DNA from: Synaphobranchus kaupii | Lineage: Eukaryota; Chordata; Actinopteri; Anguilliformes; Synaphobranchidae | Length of the DNA: 64,000 nt | NCBI GenBank assembly: GCA_029718625.1 | Contig: CM056376.1 | Coordinates: forward strand, 118,901,906 to 118,965,905 | Reading direction: 5' to 3' | Shown here: in pieces, positions 1 to 13,373 of the stretch | Numbering within the stretch: position 1 is the stretch's first letter | Layout of the letters: the number at the start of each line of letters is the position of its first letter | Notes under the pieces: model-generated | Databases searched by the model: none | The model's input: only the letters and a program-made list of their open reading frames with translations | Told to the model about the DNA's origin: nothing | Made by a program: the position numbers and the translations under genes

Positions 1-249
1 CTGCAACAAGCTGATTATGTAGCTAGTTATCGTTAACTAGCCTGAAATAATAATTCTAAAATTGCATCCTAGTAGGCTATGACATGAAACTATTCACTAG
101 AGATAAAGCTATTTTATCAAACCACTAAATCAATGTTATTTCCTAATTTATTCAACATTTCAGTCGTGCAATAAAAGATTTTGGTGCCGCTTTCTCTATT
201 TTTCAGATTTTTCCCAGGAGATACGCAAAGGGGTTCAATTTAAACTACC
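1..249. other. AT-rich non-coding sequence
   Basis: No open frame of note, repeat or recognisable element is visible. The sequence is ordinary AT-rich intergenic or intronic DNA leading into the small palindromic element that follows. Confidence 0.6.
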
Positions 250-432
250 GAAACAGGAAGCTTGGGGTTACAGTAAAGCATTCTGGGCAATTTCACTGCC
301 CGAAGTCTGCAGTCTTGCGGACTCGTTCCCTCGAGCCAAATCGAGGGTCGAGGAACTAATTTCATGTACTTCACTTGCATTTCTAACGGATTGGACCACA
401 CTCGCCCTTAGCAACGCCCAGCTTCCTGTTTC
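250..432. mobile_element. Candidate 183-bp palindromic MITE
   Basis: The ends form an imperfect inverted repeat: GAAACAGGAAGCTTGGGG at 250-267 pairs with the complement of 415-432, 16 of 18 bases matching. The interior is GC-richer than its surroundings and holds a CTCGAG-type palindromic patch near 331-355. A word of about 13 bases, AACGGATTGGRCC, occurs at 385-397 inside and again at about 472-484 just outside the right end, so the real element may extend to about 500. No clear target-site duplication was found, so the superfamily is unassigned. A chance inverted repeat in unique DNA is less likely but possible. Confidence 0.4.
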
Positions 433-499
433 TAAAGGGAGCGAGGGGAAGTGCAGGAGGGCAGAACATTTAACGGATTGGGCCGCAGTCTAAGCCTCT

Positions 500-2140
500 G
501 TCATACCTCTAGTGTTCTTTGTCCCTAATTTTCAGAAACGCACTAATGGAAGTTGTCTTTATATTTAATTATATTATTTCATAAGTTCTTACACAAGATT
601 TTTACGTAATTTTGGAAACAGCCTAATTTCCAAATTTGCCGAATTTGCGTAAAACATTGAAAAAAAAAACATTGAAACTTGAGGACAAAGGCATACATTT
701 CTATTACATTTTTGTGCAATTCACCAAAGACCTTATGGCATAAATAATTTATTTATTTCTTAAAAATAACATGCAATAAAATGGCTTAATCATATTCAGT
801 TGCTCCTGTCCCTTGCTCTCTGTAATGCTGTAATGCAGATAGTGAATCAATACATTATATACTCAACATTTACTCATTACAACATTTACTAGGGCTATAT
901 AAAAATCCAGGGGGTAAGCACTGCTGTAGAACATTCTAAGCTTAAACCAGTTGCCATTTATAAATATATTAGTGAAATCTTCACACAAGATAAAAGAAAA
1001 GTGTATTACTGTCAAATTTTACCACTTAACATTTGAAATGAATGTATGAGTGACATTCAGGTTGCTTAAATAATCAAAAGTAACACCCTCCTTATTCCTT
1101 GTGTCAATATATTCACGCTATGAGTGAGAGCTCATGAATATTCCACATCATTAGTAATGCGCATTTATTGGGACACTGTCAACAACCTTGCCTGTCAAGT
1201 GACCGCTTCTTTCATGCCTTTTTCATATATGGCTGTTAATCACCTTCCAGGATTGAGCTACTGGTACTTTACTCAAATTACATTTTAGTGTGAGGAGTGT
1301 ACATTAACAGTACATTAGCTGCCCATATTTGTACATTCTAAATATGTCCTTTCCACAATATTTCAGAACAGATGAATGACCTCTGCTTGGAGAGTGATCA
1401 GAAATGAGACAAGATAGCGATCAAAAACTAGAATTTTAAACTTTCTTACACTTTTATTTTAATTTATTGTTTCCAAGAAATCCAGTCATTTCTTAGAGGC
1501 AAATGGTGATCATATGTCATTGATAGTGTGGTGGTCTACAATTTTGCAGCTGTAGATGTTCTACCATTCAGTGCTTTCCAAATATTTTTAGTTAGAAAAT
1601 ATTATTTTTAATAGCATATTGTTAATATAATATAATAATCCAAAACTAGTGTCATACATTTAACACGGCCACATGCAAACTGTATTTAATGATATGGGCT
1701 GTCGTCCAGTCTCAGAATTTTCTGTGGAACTGGTATGCAGTGTTAATCCAGAATTCAATAGTCTTGTGAGAAAAGCATAACTTTCAGTCATTCTCAGTAC
1801 TTGCTGCTCAGGAGCTCATTCACTAGTTCGTCATCTCTTTTTTTTCTCCTCACATGCATGCAAGGTTCCTTTTCTAAAAGATACGATTGGTCATTAATGT
1901 CTTGCAGAATTTGGGACCCAGTACACAAGACTTCACCCAGACTGTGAAAGGAATTAGGGAATTTTATTGAGCAAAAGAACAGCGTTAAAAGACAAATGAA
2001 CACAGAACATTTAAAAAAAATAATACCTAGTGTTACTCTCTCCTCAGTGAATTCATGCGATACTTACTTTGCAAGCTGATGTTTGGGTTTGGTCTTTGTC
2101 TTTCAGCTATGGCTGGTCTCATAGTCCCGCCCATGTGAGG
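500..2140. other. AT-rich stretch, no gene seen
   Basis: Long AT-rich DNA with poly-A runs and no coding-like frame, microsatellite or terminal inverted repeat that I could recognise. Short open frames here are AT-driven. Confidence 0.6.
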
Positions 2141-2520
2141 ACGGATGGATACCCATGGGGCTTTTCATCCTAGAGGATGGACTTCAGATTCACCGGCCTC
2201 CCGAAATCTCTGTCAGACCGTCACTTTCCAAAAAAAAAACAAACAAATAAAACAACCGCCCCCATCCCACAGAGGAACATCAGACCCACAGAGTCCCGGA
2301 GCACCTGAAAGGCCAAACGACTGAACCCGGCTCAGGACGGGGAACTGCGACGCCATGGCGGTCACACCCTCGGTCTGAAGCGGCTCCCGTTTTCTGCCGG
2401 GCTTCAGTACCTCCAATGTCTTCACCTCCAATGTCTTCACCCTGCACCTCCACAGAAAGGAGTCCAAAACATTATTTCCACAGGGCATTGTGGGAAACTC
2501 ACCCAAAACCTTACGAAGTC
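2141..2520. repeat. GC-richer patch with a 15-bp tandem duplication
   Basis: Composition rises sharply relative to both flanks. A 15-bp unit, CCTCCAATGTCTTCA, occurs twice head to tail at 2410-2424 and 2425-2439. On the minus strand this makes a 5-codon repeat inside a 97-codon open frame, which is not otherwise protein-like. The abrupt change in composition suggests an inserted element or a small unmethylated patch; no terminal repeats were found. Confidence 0.4.
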
Positions 2521-5500
2521 AAAAGAAATTTATTAAAGAATTACGAGCAGGGAAATGAAATTACGTAGTAGCTCCGCTATCTAAATTTAAATTAAATTTA
2601 AGAAAATTGCATTTAAAAAGTGCAAGAATTCATTTTCACGTGTAATCAAATCCTTTCCTTGGATCGGTTGTACGTGTCAGAAAAGGCAGCCCCTCAAGCC
2701 TATGAGCTCCCGAAGCACACTGTGGAGAGATATTTTATGGTAGCAGAGTGGTTACGATATGAAGAGTGCTCACGCCGAGCTGGCGTACAGGCTTCGGCAT
2801 AGGTCAACAAGGTTCGTCCACACCATTGCGTTTCTGTAGCTGGGATACGTCACTTTCCACTGATGGCGTATTTAGTCATTCAGTCACTGTGAACAAAGGA
2901 AGTTTTCCAAAAAGCTTGCCAATGCTGGTCGAGGAGGTAAGGACAAGTTCCTGGAAATGCTCTTTCCTTGACAATTCCCACACAACTGATAGGGCACATA
3001 TAGTCCAGCACATTGGACTAAAATAAAATGAATAATGCATTTGGTCCAGTTATTTTTCCCCATTAATTACACATTGGTATGAGCTGCTGTTTCAGCTGTC
3101 ACTGGGCTCAACAAATAGCGCGTGCATTATAAATGAAAACAACACTTGCTGGAATTGCAAGGTAGAGTGATTGAATAGACTCGTTCCCCCTGTGCTCTGA
3201 TGGTCTGATGTTGTTTTATTTTGGTTCGTTTTTTTTTTGTTTTTTTTGTATCGTAGCTACTGAGTTTTTGATTCAATTTCCGTGATTGAGATACATTGCA
3301 GATTAATACCAGCAACCGCATGATCACCTCTGAGGCTGTTTTTATATGAAAAGTGTGTGTTTATCATATTCAGAGGGTAATGTAGTGCTTTTGGAGGCTG
3401 TGAGTGGGATTGGTATATGCTGTAGTTGACCCTCCATACTTACCCTTATTGAAAAGTAATGTATGTTACAATATAAAATCCACAATATAAGGAATATATT
3501 TTAAATATTCAACCACATGGACTGCATATAAAAAGCTCAATGATTGCCAGTTACATATTTTTAAACTTATGCAACTATGAAATATACTACAATTTACATA
3601 TCTTGTAAAATATGTTCTGTATTATTGTAGTAAAATATGGCAATAATGAATATATTCTGTGATATATGCTGTGTACTTTTAATTGAATAGAATTACAATA
3701 TATTCCATAATTTGGATTACATATTTTAACATATGGTACTATTTTCTAAGGGTATGATGAGGATTCCATTTTTAAAAAAAGGGTTTATTGATAAATGTTT
3801 GTCTTTTGGCTTTAGTTCCTGTTCTTCAAAAATGGATCACATCTGATTGATAGCAGGAAAAACCCCAAGCATTTGGGACCAATAGATTTTGGAGGTGAAA
3901 TGTGTTCAAAATAAACCACGGCCCAAATAGGTTTGTCTCCAGGTTTATGCATCTGTAGAATTAAATCCAAGAATGCTTGCTGCGATTTGAATCACATTTA
4001 GGCACCGGATTTATCGTTCAACTTCTTATTGTGCTTTTTTGTATGTATTTATAAAGTATGTTTTGGGATTTCTTTGGTGATTTAGGCCTGAATAATAGCA
4101 GCAAATATATGTAAAACACATTTGATGTCTTAATACCTTTTAGATATTGTACAAATAAATACAAAACAACAACAAAAATCATTAACACATAAAATAAACT
4201 TTTGTAAAAAAAAAAATAGAAGTCCTAAACATGATCACATCGCCCCTGGTTTTTTAAAACAGGAAGCTCCATCTCTTTTGTATAAAAATGATTTCCGATA
4301 CTATATTTAACTTTTTTGTATACAGCGGTTGTGTTTTTTTCCCTTTGCTCCTCCTCCTGTCTTCTGTGTATTATTGTGAAGAGTGTATAATCATAGTTAT
4401 TTCTTAATGCACTGTTTTCTGTTGGAGCACTTATGAGAGCAATGCATCTTAGCAAGCAAAAAAGACAAAAAAGAAAAAATGTGTAGGACAAATATGCACC
4501 AATATGTTTTCTACCCTTTTGGAGGTACTTTGCCTTTATTTTTGCTCACCTTAAGGGAGACTCAGCTTTTATCATGGGGATTTTATAATTCTAAAATTAT
4601 CATATTGTATTCCTCCACGTAGGGTTCCATTCTCAGAGGTTATTTTCATATAAAATCACGTCACTTAATCAAACGCTTAGTGCTGACCGGTGAACTTGTT
4701 TTTGCCATTTTTGCTGTAACCTGTGCTCGAATCTACATGCTGTGTTTGGAAAAAATAAATGTCATGCTTGTATTGAACATAGCTCCAATACGATTGGTTC
4801 AAACCCAGACATGCCTCCACTTCAAATCGGAGGGTCTCATGGGGAAAAGATGGCAAAAGTTGAGTGTCCCTTCAAAGCGGAACTTTCCATTGATGTTATC
4901 GTTGTTGTGGATGTTGTTATTGTCGTTGCACACGATTCTGTATCATTTACTTATGCAATTTGTATTACTGTAATGCAAGCAACTGTCACTCCACATTATT
5001 TCTGTGGAATAGTTGTAAAATGAAATAAAAGAACAAAATATATATAAATGGATGCCTTACAATACACCATGTCCACACACCTTGCCATTTTTATTCTTAT
5101 GCCATTCTCAGAAAAAAGAAACTAAACATCAGGCAGCCCATGACACTGAATGCCAATGGCCTGGAAGTCAAACATGGCAATTGGGAGTAAAACAATTTTT
5201 TTATTCAGATAAAATTAAAGTATATTTGAGGTAACTTGTACCGCAAATATAAATGTAACTTTTCTGGAGGAGTTCTGGCACTGTGTCAGTTTCAGTGCTT
5301 ATTAAAGCAGATTTCCTTAATGACAAATGTATTGGAGGTGTGGAGCAGCAGAAAGCAACACTGACTTAATGTGTCTACTTAGAATATTCACAATGTTCAC
5401 TTGCAAAAAAAACCTGCAACTTAAAAAAGGTTGCAAAATTTACCAGCATTACCGCCATAGAAAAGGGAATCAAAAATAATATTTCAGAACAAGTGTGTGC

Positions 5501-5543
5501 AGTATGCTCGTGTTAAAAACAACCATGTGCAGTTTCAGTACAC

Positions 5544-5544
<1 letters not shown>
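2521..5544. other. AT-rich unique DNA
   Basis: No gene. The section at about 3450-3750 is very AT-rich and full of related ATAT/TATTC/CATATG words, perhaps a decayed repeat. Open frames of 60-97 codons at 2620-5234 show no family resemblance and overlap in several frames, as expected by chance. Confidence 0.55.

Positions 5545-5580
<36 letters not shown>
5545..5580. repeat. (TG)n microsatellite
   Basis: About 18 uninterrupted TG dinucleotides, followed by an impure TATGTGTG tail. Confidence 0.97.
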
Positions 5581-5588
<8 letters not shown>

Positions 5589-8393
5589 CAATACGATGAT
5601 GATAGTTGACAACAATAATAATCCACAGCCAACAATTGCATTTTATAAAATTTAAAATAATACATTGTTGATTTTGTTTTATTTATCAATGCATTGCAGG
5701 CTAATTTTAGTATTGGGCTACTTATTAGTTCACACTACGGTGGCTAGACTAAAAAAAGAGCAAAAGGTCAGATTGTGCCCCGTTGTGATGGGTAATATAC
5801 CAAGTGTGTATACTGTAACCATGTGAGTATTTTCTTGATCTGGACACCCTGGACTCGCTCATATATTTACTAATATTGATTTGCTTATGCCTATAATGCA
5901 GATATTAATGAATTATTAAGCATTAACAGCTACAATGTAATCTGTGCTGTTAGCAAGGTTATGAGCAAGAGGATATGTGAATACTTTAGGTCAACATACT
6001 TTTAAAAATGTTTAGAAATAAAAATAAATGCACTGCATTGTCAATGTAACAATGAGCTGCATCGTCAACGTCAGCTCATGTTTACATGGATAGTATATAA
6101 TGTCTATTTATTTCCGAATGCAACCATTTTACTTATCATCTTTGTTGAAAAATAGCAAAGGAAGAAATCCAGATAATGTATTCACACCTCATGAAGCTGA
6201 GATGAGAAAAGACGTAATTTAAGTCATCCTTTCGCACATTAACATCAAGGTATGCCATCTCTAATCTCTTTTAACCCTCTCTTTTAAAAAGTCTTTCATT
6301 AGTATTCACATTTATTTTTTCCAAAATTCTTTCATTTGATTTTAAAGAATGAAAATGAAAGAGTACATAATTACTATATTGCAGCTAAAAGTACTTTTAT
6401 CAGAGTTGAGTTTACACTGAAGGCGTTTTCTGAAAAAAAAAAAAATTGATCACTTAAAAAAATCGATCCCTACTTTGAAGGTAGCCGACTATTTTAATTT
6501 GGTTTCAATAAAAATCTACTCTAACCAATTTAGTATCTGATGCAAAGAATAATTTAAGAGTGTTTTCATGTTTTCAATCTAGAATTGAATTTGGTCAAAT
6601 CGCTTTACAGTAGCAGGTTTTTTAATGGCTTAGCAAGCTTATCTCAAGTGGATAAGAATTACACATGTCTTAATCGGGATGTGTATGTGCCATACCCTGT
6701 GGCTTTCTTTTGTACAGAGAATACAAAAGCCAGTGAACCCATCACACACTATCCTGCAAACAAAATTTTCTCTTTCTTGAAATAATTCTTTTGGACCAGC
6801 CAACCGACCAACTTCTCACCAGAAACAGCTGTATTCAATATCATGGTTCTCTAAACCCATTTACAATGAAAACAGGAATATTTTCCCAAGTCAGATCTTG
6901 GCTGACTTCGCTTTTCTCTGATTCACCTCCTGTTCCTGGTATCCATTCCATCAACTTATTGAGTTTGCAAATTGCTTGCAAAGGATATTTTTTTGTCTCC
7001 ACAGTGGCCCCTTGTCTTTCACTACCCTCTGTTTTCATGCAGGGTTCATAGACAGTGGAGCCTGCTTTCATCCAAAACTTTAATCAAAATGTAATTCACC
7101 TTTACACAATCAAATCAAAGTATATCAAAGCACAAATGTTCAAATTCGCTTCTGAGAAAACAAATGGGGAGAAATAATGTATTCATAATTTGATTTTATT
7201 TTCCTTCTATGACTATATTGTATATAGATGCATGCTTTTCTGTGAGTTGGTGCTTTTTGTACAGAAACAGACTAATAAAGATTACATTTGGCTTGAAATG
7301 CATCTTATAAACTTTTTTTAGACTGTGTTGGCACAGCTCGTCATTCCCAGAGGTCAATTAAAAAATGGAAATCGTTTACCGTCATAATAATTCACGTGTA
7401 GATGTTTCTTATCATCCGATGGAACATGGATGCTGGTTTGATGGCTTGCTTGGACAATCTACAGGAAATGTTTGAAGAAAGATTAATCTTTTCAGAGCTC
7501 TGACCTCAGTGTTGGACTGATTCCTTGTGATGTCCACTTGTTGAGATTTATTTTGGAAGCAGTTTCCAAAGATCACATTCAAATTCGAAACACTTTGGAT
7601 ATAAGACTGAACCACTTGGAAAATGCATTGACCCTATGTCAAGTCTGAATCTGTCATGCAAGGTTTTTTTAGGCTTGTGTCAACAGTTCAAAAATGTGGT
7701 TAGTATAAATTTGATGGATTTTACTGAATTTGCTATTGTAATCATACTTATCTCTGTTGAGGATCAGATTTTTACACAGTAAGGAACAGATGTTTTTTGA
7801 TTATTGTATAAAAAAAAATAACACAATGGAACTAGCTGGCTATAGGCACATGGATTTAGCACTGATAAATAGCCAGTTTTTATTCTTTTCCCACTGTATT
7901 ATCACTGATTCAATACGAGGAGGAAAATACAAATCAAACCTGATCTGGAATTTTAGATCAGATATGTAGGTAATGCCCTCAGGTCATCCTCATGAAAATA
8001 ATACCATTAAAAACATTATGATGTTAAAACTTTCAATGTGTTAGAATGTGTTTTAGGCACTTTCCAACAAAGCGCTTGAGCTTCATGGGTCTAAATTGCT
8101 GTTTGCCATTTGACCAGAGCACAGGCAGTCTGTAAAAAGTGAGTGCTACTTTACTCATAACAGGGCTTCATTGTTTCACAATCAAGGTAAGCAGCTAGAG
8201 CTCGCCTCTCAACGTGGAGTCCTTCATCCTGCCCGCATGCGATCATGGCGTACCCCCTTTTGCCAGCGTCACAGCTTGAGCTCTGGAAGAGTCATTTGCA
8301 TCCGCCCCCGTTCCTGTAACCTTTGTTAAGAATCTAGGGTTTTGTTCAAACACCCATCTGTTCTGAAATGAAATCCAGAGGCTGTGGATGATG
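5581..8393. other. AT-rich unique DNA, no gene seen
   Basis: No convincing coding frame, terminal repeat or array. Open frames of 60-86 codons near 6585-7070 occur on both strands over the same bases and have no recognised domain. Confidence 0.55.
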
Positions 8394-8450
8394 GGTCCGT
8401 GGCTTGGAGGTTAGACTCTGGCCTTCGTGTACCAGCGGGAGTCAAGATAG
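8394..8450 (+). repeat. Possible decayed tRNA-derived SINE head
   Basis: A stretch resembles the internal promoter of a tRNA: an A-box-like GTGGCTTGGAGGTTAGA at about 8399-8415 and, about 27 bases on, a degenerate B-box-like GGAGTCAAGAT. No clover-leaf can be closed and no SINE tail was identified. It may be chance; a fossil SINE is my preferred reading because genuine SINEs occur elsewhere in the window. Confidence 0.25.
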
Positions 8451-8876
8451 TGATTAGGGTTAGGGAGGTGACGCTCAACAGCAAATATATGGGAATGAGC
8501 AGGAGGCGTGGCTTGTCAAAGGACACGTTGAAAATACATGTACAAAAGAGAAAGGTGGAGGGAGGGGGGTGAGGCGTGTGGACGTGCTCACAGGTGTCAC
8601 GTCATTGTTGCAGAAATTGTATTTGAGGCTGATAAACCTTTTACTGAGAACATCATAAGCAGACTGTAAACAAGGCGAAGCTGTTTGGTGACTCTCACAA
8701 GCCTCTATCTCCTGGGAGTATGTTGTCTTTGCCTTCCTTGATGAACTGGGGCCTTCTTACAAGGCCCCGCTACACAACCAGAGAACAGCTCGCACTGGCT
8801 TCAAACGAGCGGGCCTTTGGAGCTGGAGCGGGCGCCGGCGATGGCTTGCCGTTTGAAGTGGTCGTCCCATGAGACT

Positions 8877-8897
8877 CCCCCCCCCCCCCCGCCCCCC
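8877..8897. repeat. Poly-C tract
   Basis: Fourteen C, one G, then six C. Length is likely variable and error-prone in assembly. Confidence 0.9.
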
Positions 8898-9035
8898 AAA
8901 CTCCTTGGCTTTGATGCCATTAGACCAGCATAAGTCCCCATTAAGATGGCAGCATAGCTAGCGGGATGTCTGGTTCATGTCTGACACTCGGGGGATGATC
9001 TCAAACAGTGGCTATCTGAGCAGTGCCCAAGCAAT

Positions 9036-9054
9036 GGGGGGGGGGGGGGGGGGG
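9036..9054. repeat. Poly-G tract (19 G)
   Basis: Nineteen consecutive G, 140 bases after a poly-C tract on the same strand. The two tracts are complementary and could pair in single strands; no further structure seen. Confidence 0.93.
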
Positions 9055-9533
9055 ATGACCTGTAAGCACTGGTAGCCATGGAGAGTTTCAATGACTGTAT
9101 ACAGCAGTGAGCAGATTAAAAAGATGAAGGGAAAACTTGATAACGCACATATTTTATTTACCTCCATCACAGAATCATGGGTCAAGACTTGCTAATCCCA
9201 GGAAAGGAGGAATGCTTCAATATTGGAAACACTGTTACTGATTTCATAAAGCCTTCATGATGTATACATGAGCCAATAACCTAAATGTGTCATTGACAAA
9301 AAAGAATATGTTCCCTACGTTCACCAAAGAGAGCTGTTCAAGAAGAACCGGTGTTGGTGAATGACCCATCACTAGGAAGCAACATATTTGTTTTGATGTG
9401 TACAAGTTCTGGACAAAAGTGATCAATATTATATGTATATCTTCTTTGATTGGTATGGAGTCGCAACTGGAGCCAGCATTACTTGATTTTCTTATTTTGC
9501 AAATTTTTTTACAGAATATGTGCAAATGATTAA

Positions 9534-10277
9534 AGGAGCTATATGTAACAAATTTACTGTACTAAATCATAAAATTACCATGATATGTCATCAGAGATTA
9601 AGGAAACATGCCAAGTCGAAATACTGGCTTCTCCGACAACAATGCTACAGCCAGTATGTTCACCTTTGAAATTTCCATTCCGGGTCAGAACGTCTGTTTT
9701 TGTTTTGGCCTGTGTGATACACTATTCTCCGAGTTGACACCGCCAACTGCCCATTACGAACAACCAGATGTACTCCGGCACTCAGACAGCCGATTTACGA
9801 ATGCCTAAGCTAAGTTCAACATCGTTTTCATTTAGCTAGCTAGCTAAAGATTTAAATATATATATGTAGGTATATACTTACTAGCTAAACATACCACTAA
9901 TGTTAGCTTATATCTGTGTGACTGTAAACATAGACAGCCATGCATCCAGCTAACATTGACAGAGTTATAAAAAATCCACAAGCTGGTTTATAATTTGCAA
10001 ACAATAAATAAATTGCAAACGTATACATTAGCTGATCAACTTACAGTGTAGGACTCGTCGTCGCTTGTCATTGTCAAAATAGAATAAGCTTGTCTCAAAA
10101 TATAATGTTGCGCTTGGCTCGTCTTGCGCTCGTGTTCGTTCAGTGTCCTCAATCTGGCAACTCGCGTGAGCTTCGAGTCTGGAGAGGAGGGGCCGGCGGA
10201 GACAACTCTCCAATGTTGTGAATTTGGACTGCAGTACCCATTTTAAACGCTCAGTGTCAATGTTACATATAGCTCCT
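9534..10277. mobile_element. TTAA-flanked MITE, piggyBac/Kolobok-type, 744 bp
   Basis: The element begins AGGAGCTATATGTAACA (9534-9550) and ends with the exact reverse complement (10261-10277), a perfect 17-bp terminal inverted repeat. It is flanked on both sides by TTAA (9530-9533 and 10278-10281), the target duplication used by piggyBac and some Kolobok elements. There is no transposase: the only frames are 66 and 61 codons with no domain, so it is non-autonomous and would need an enzyme supplied in trans. Perfect ends suggest a fairly young insertion. Assignment to piggyBac rather than Kolobok rests on TTAA alone. Confidence 0.9.
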
Positions 10278-10594
10278 TTAAGTTGAGAGAAAATAATTGT
10301 ATTGTTTATTAACTGTCACAATGCCACTACCTGTTACGTCTCAAAAAACGTCGCCTCCGTAGCTACGTTGTTTAGATCACTTTATAATTGTGATTGAGCG
10401 TGAGTTAGAAGACATCGTTTGACATGGTTTCAGCTATGGTTTCAGTCAAGATATGCAGATGTGGACAGGCAGATGTGGATGTCCACTGGACGTTAACAGG
10501 AGAGCCAAGAATGACAAACCCGTTTTGTTTTATTTAATCTGCTCGTCTGTGCAACGTCGCTGAATGTCGCCTGCTCAGTAGGTTTTATGAATGA

Positions 10595-10712
10595 ATCTCA
10601 ACATGCCATAAATTGAACTGTAGCTCGACAAAAGATAAAAATTGGTAATCCTCTTTTTACCTAAAATCTGCACCTCTGTCGAGCTGAAGTTCAATATATG
10701 GCATGTTGAGAT
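10595..10712. repeat. 118-nt inverted repeat able to fold as a hairpin
   Basis: Arms of 36 nt (10595-10630 and 10677-10712) are reverse complements at 33 positions, separated by a 46-nt loop that itself contains short complementary words. Pairing may continue weakly outward. Nothing protein-like overlaps it. It could be the core of a short MITE or a microRNA-like precursor; no mature microRNA that I know is present. Confidence 0.7.
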
Positions 10713-13125
10713 TAAATGAAATTAAACAAATGCTGGAGGACATTTGCTTTGTACTGAACTTATGACCATTTCATCTTCTGCATAAGTTAGCTATAGCTAG
10801 AACAGCAGAGCTGTTTGGGTAAACCCAGTGCCGAGTTAATTTTTATAAATGTATGGTCAATAAAACCAGATCGAAAGCATGGTTTGCGACCCATTTTTTC
10901 GGTAGAACATATATAAATGTCTGACCATACTTTGCGTTTCCCATTGTTGAAAATCTGATTTATGATAATTTTTGCAGGCCTAAAAGACTTTACCGTTGGA
11001 CTTTGTTTAAGCCCACTGAGAAGCTGCAGCTAACGGGTAAGTTTCTCAAAAATAAAGCTATCAGTGAAGTTGTGCTATGCATGATTATAAATGATGGGAA
11101 GCAACATTTCAATAAGGACTGGGTTGAAAAAAAATGTCCTTTAAGTATCCTTTAAGTGCTTGTGCATGTGTGCTGATTTTTATAACATCTTGCTTTTTGT
11201 GTAAAAAAAATGCTTGCATCTGTTTCAATACATTACCTGGATAATCATGAGGCTTTTGAGCTGGGAGAACAATCCCTGTCTAAGCTGGGCTTGAATCACA
11301 ACTACGGGTCACTTCTTTTGACAAACTGAATCTCATTCAGTATGGAGATGCCTTGTGTGGTCTGACCATAATATGTCACTAGAGTTGTGGCATTTATCAA
11401 TAATGAAAGCTTTTAACAAATCACTTTTTAACGTTTAATGAGACAAATATGTATGGTGTAGCTTTATGAGGAACAATTAGAGTGAAGTTAAGGATGAGGG
11501 AAAATTACTTCTAGATAAAATCTAGACTTAAAAACATTGAGTCTAGCTGGCCACATGAAAGATTCTTTTGACTTTTATGGCAGGTACTAGGTACTAACAG
11601 TTCCCTATAAGACTTGTAGACCTTTAACGGCTGCCTGATGGACCCTGTCCTGCCAGCTTGCAAGAAAGGGACCTAGACATGCCAGCTCCGTTAAAAACGA
11701 CAAATACATAATTAGCAACCAAATCATCACACAGCTATTAGCAGGAATGCCATAAGAAATAAGTCCATAATCCTGTATATGATCAAGGGTTTCCTCTTGA
11801 CAAAGTCTGCATGGGGGAAGGGCCTGTTCAAAACGTGGCTGCTGGTACTAAAAAGGCCTTCTGGTGATCCTGCAAAAAAAACAAGGATATGGTAATATTT
11901 CCGAATGGGTTAGCCAGCTGTGTAGAGCCCACTAACGCATGCTGGAGGGAAACCAACAACAACAAGAAAGCCAGAGCAAAACTGGCCCTTCACTTTCGAT
12001 CCGTCATTGGCGATTCTCACATGGACAGAGTGCTAAAGATTCCCTTAAAGGAGAGTATTTATGGATACTCTATTCATGTACAGTATATATCAAATAGGTT
12101 TACGTTGTTACTGGGATGGATATCCCTGCATGAGGTTTGTTATGAAAGTGAAAGAAATAAAGTGAGCAGAGATCTGAGGTAAATCAATTTCACTGCTGAT
12201 TGTTTTGTTTTATTATTTTCTGGGGGAATACTTCATTGTGTCACTCCAATTATATTATCTGTAGTTCCGATATTCAGGAACCCAGCCATTTTCTTTGACT
12301 GAAGGATATCATGAGGACACTGTAGGCTAAGAGTGGTTGTGGGGTCTGTGCAGTACTGGAACAGGGCTGTATCATCTTGCACAGGAAATGTCTGAACCTC
12401 TCTTGAAATGATGTCCTATACTCTGGCCCTGCGCAGTGAAATTTGGAGTCCTGTGCCTGGTCCATTTGAATAATTCTGGCACACGTACAGGCGTAGCCCA
12501 AGACAACGGTTTCAGGGAGAACCCTGATACTTTTGGTGTCTCAGGAAAAGAACAAGCACTTCAGTATAGATAGCCCCACCACACAGAAGACAAAAGCGAA
12601 TCAAGATTTGCTTTCAATTGCTTATAAGTGCATGTTAAAACACTGACAAATGTTTTACAGAAATAGTCTAATACAGAACAAATAATCACGCAGTGCAGTT
12701 ATAAGCTTTAACAAATGCATCACAAAGTTAGGCTATTTTAACTTTGCGAAACGCTGTGCAATAAAGTGTTTTATAGGCTACACATTGTGGGCCTCATTTA
12801 CGGCTAAATAGCAATTAAATATTCAGTGCTTTAACAGTGCAAAGCAGAAAAATGCCAATACACTGTCCGACATGGAACAAACAAGCAATGAGTAAACAAT
12901 TGCTTCAAAAGGTGCTGATGTTGTGCTGAACAATAATTTTGCCGACAATTGGGACAGCCAACCACGATATAACATATGCCTCGACAACATAAGTATGAGA
13001 GAGCTGTAGGCCAAGGCTGCATGAGCACACATTACCATATCAACGCACCCAAATAGACTTCATGATATTACCACAGATAATCACCATTAACAGGAAACTC
13101 CACACCCTCGGGAAAAAAGGATTAT
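10713..13125. other. Unique DNA, no gene seen
   Basis: Mostly AT-rich. The part around 11600-11850 is less AT-skewed and looks like unique, possibly conserved, non-coding sequence. A 97-codon frame at 11889-12182 has no recognisable domain. Confidence 0.5.
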
Positions 13126-13139
13126 GGGGGGGGGGGGGG
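13126..13139. repeat. Poly-G tract with a nearby inverted C-rich partner
   Basis: ATTATGGGGG... at 13121-13139 is followed about 30 bases later by ...CCCCCCCATAATT, giving a short inverted repeat spanning about 13121-13180. It may be the end of a decayed palindromic element. Confidence 0.5.
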
Positions 13140-13279
13140 TTCTGTTATGTTATGAGGGGGTCAAACTCCCCCCCATAATTCAAACCCTGTACATCATCTC
13201 ACCAGAAAAGTGACAGGTGTTACTGTATCTTTCCCAGTTTACACCACAGTTTAAAAGTGTGCCACTTTCACAGCATGGA

Positions 13280-13287
13280 TCTCTCTA

Positions 13288-13323
<36 letters not shown>

Positions 13324-13333
13324 GCACACACAT

Positions 13334-13371
<38 letters not shown>
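13280..13371. repeat. Compound (CT)n-(CA)n microsatellite
   Basis: A CT run passes directly into CA repeats with small CG and ATG interruptions, ending at 13371. It creates a 68-codon frame of alternating TH residues that is not a gene. Confidence 0.95.

Positions 13372-13373
<2 letters not shown>

Noticed and set aside
4790..4815. tRNA B-box-like GGTTCAAACCC
   Set aside because: No A box at the right distance and no clover-leaf around it.
8446..8470. Telomere-like TTAGGG repeats
   Set aside because: Only about two adjacent TTAGGG copies (GATTAGGGTTAGGGAGG); too few for an interstitial telomeric repeat.
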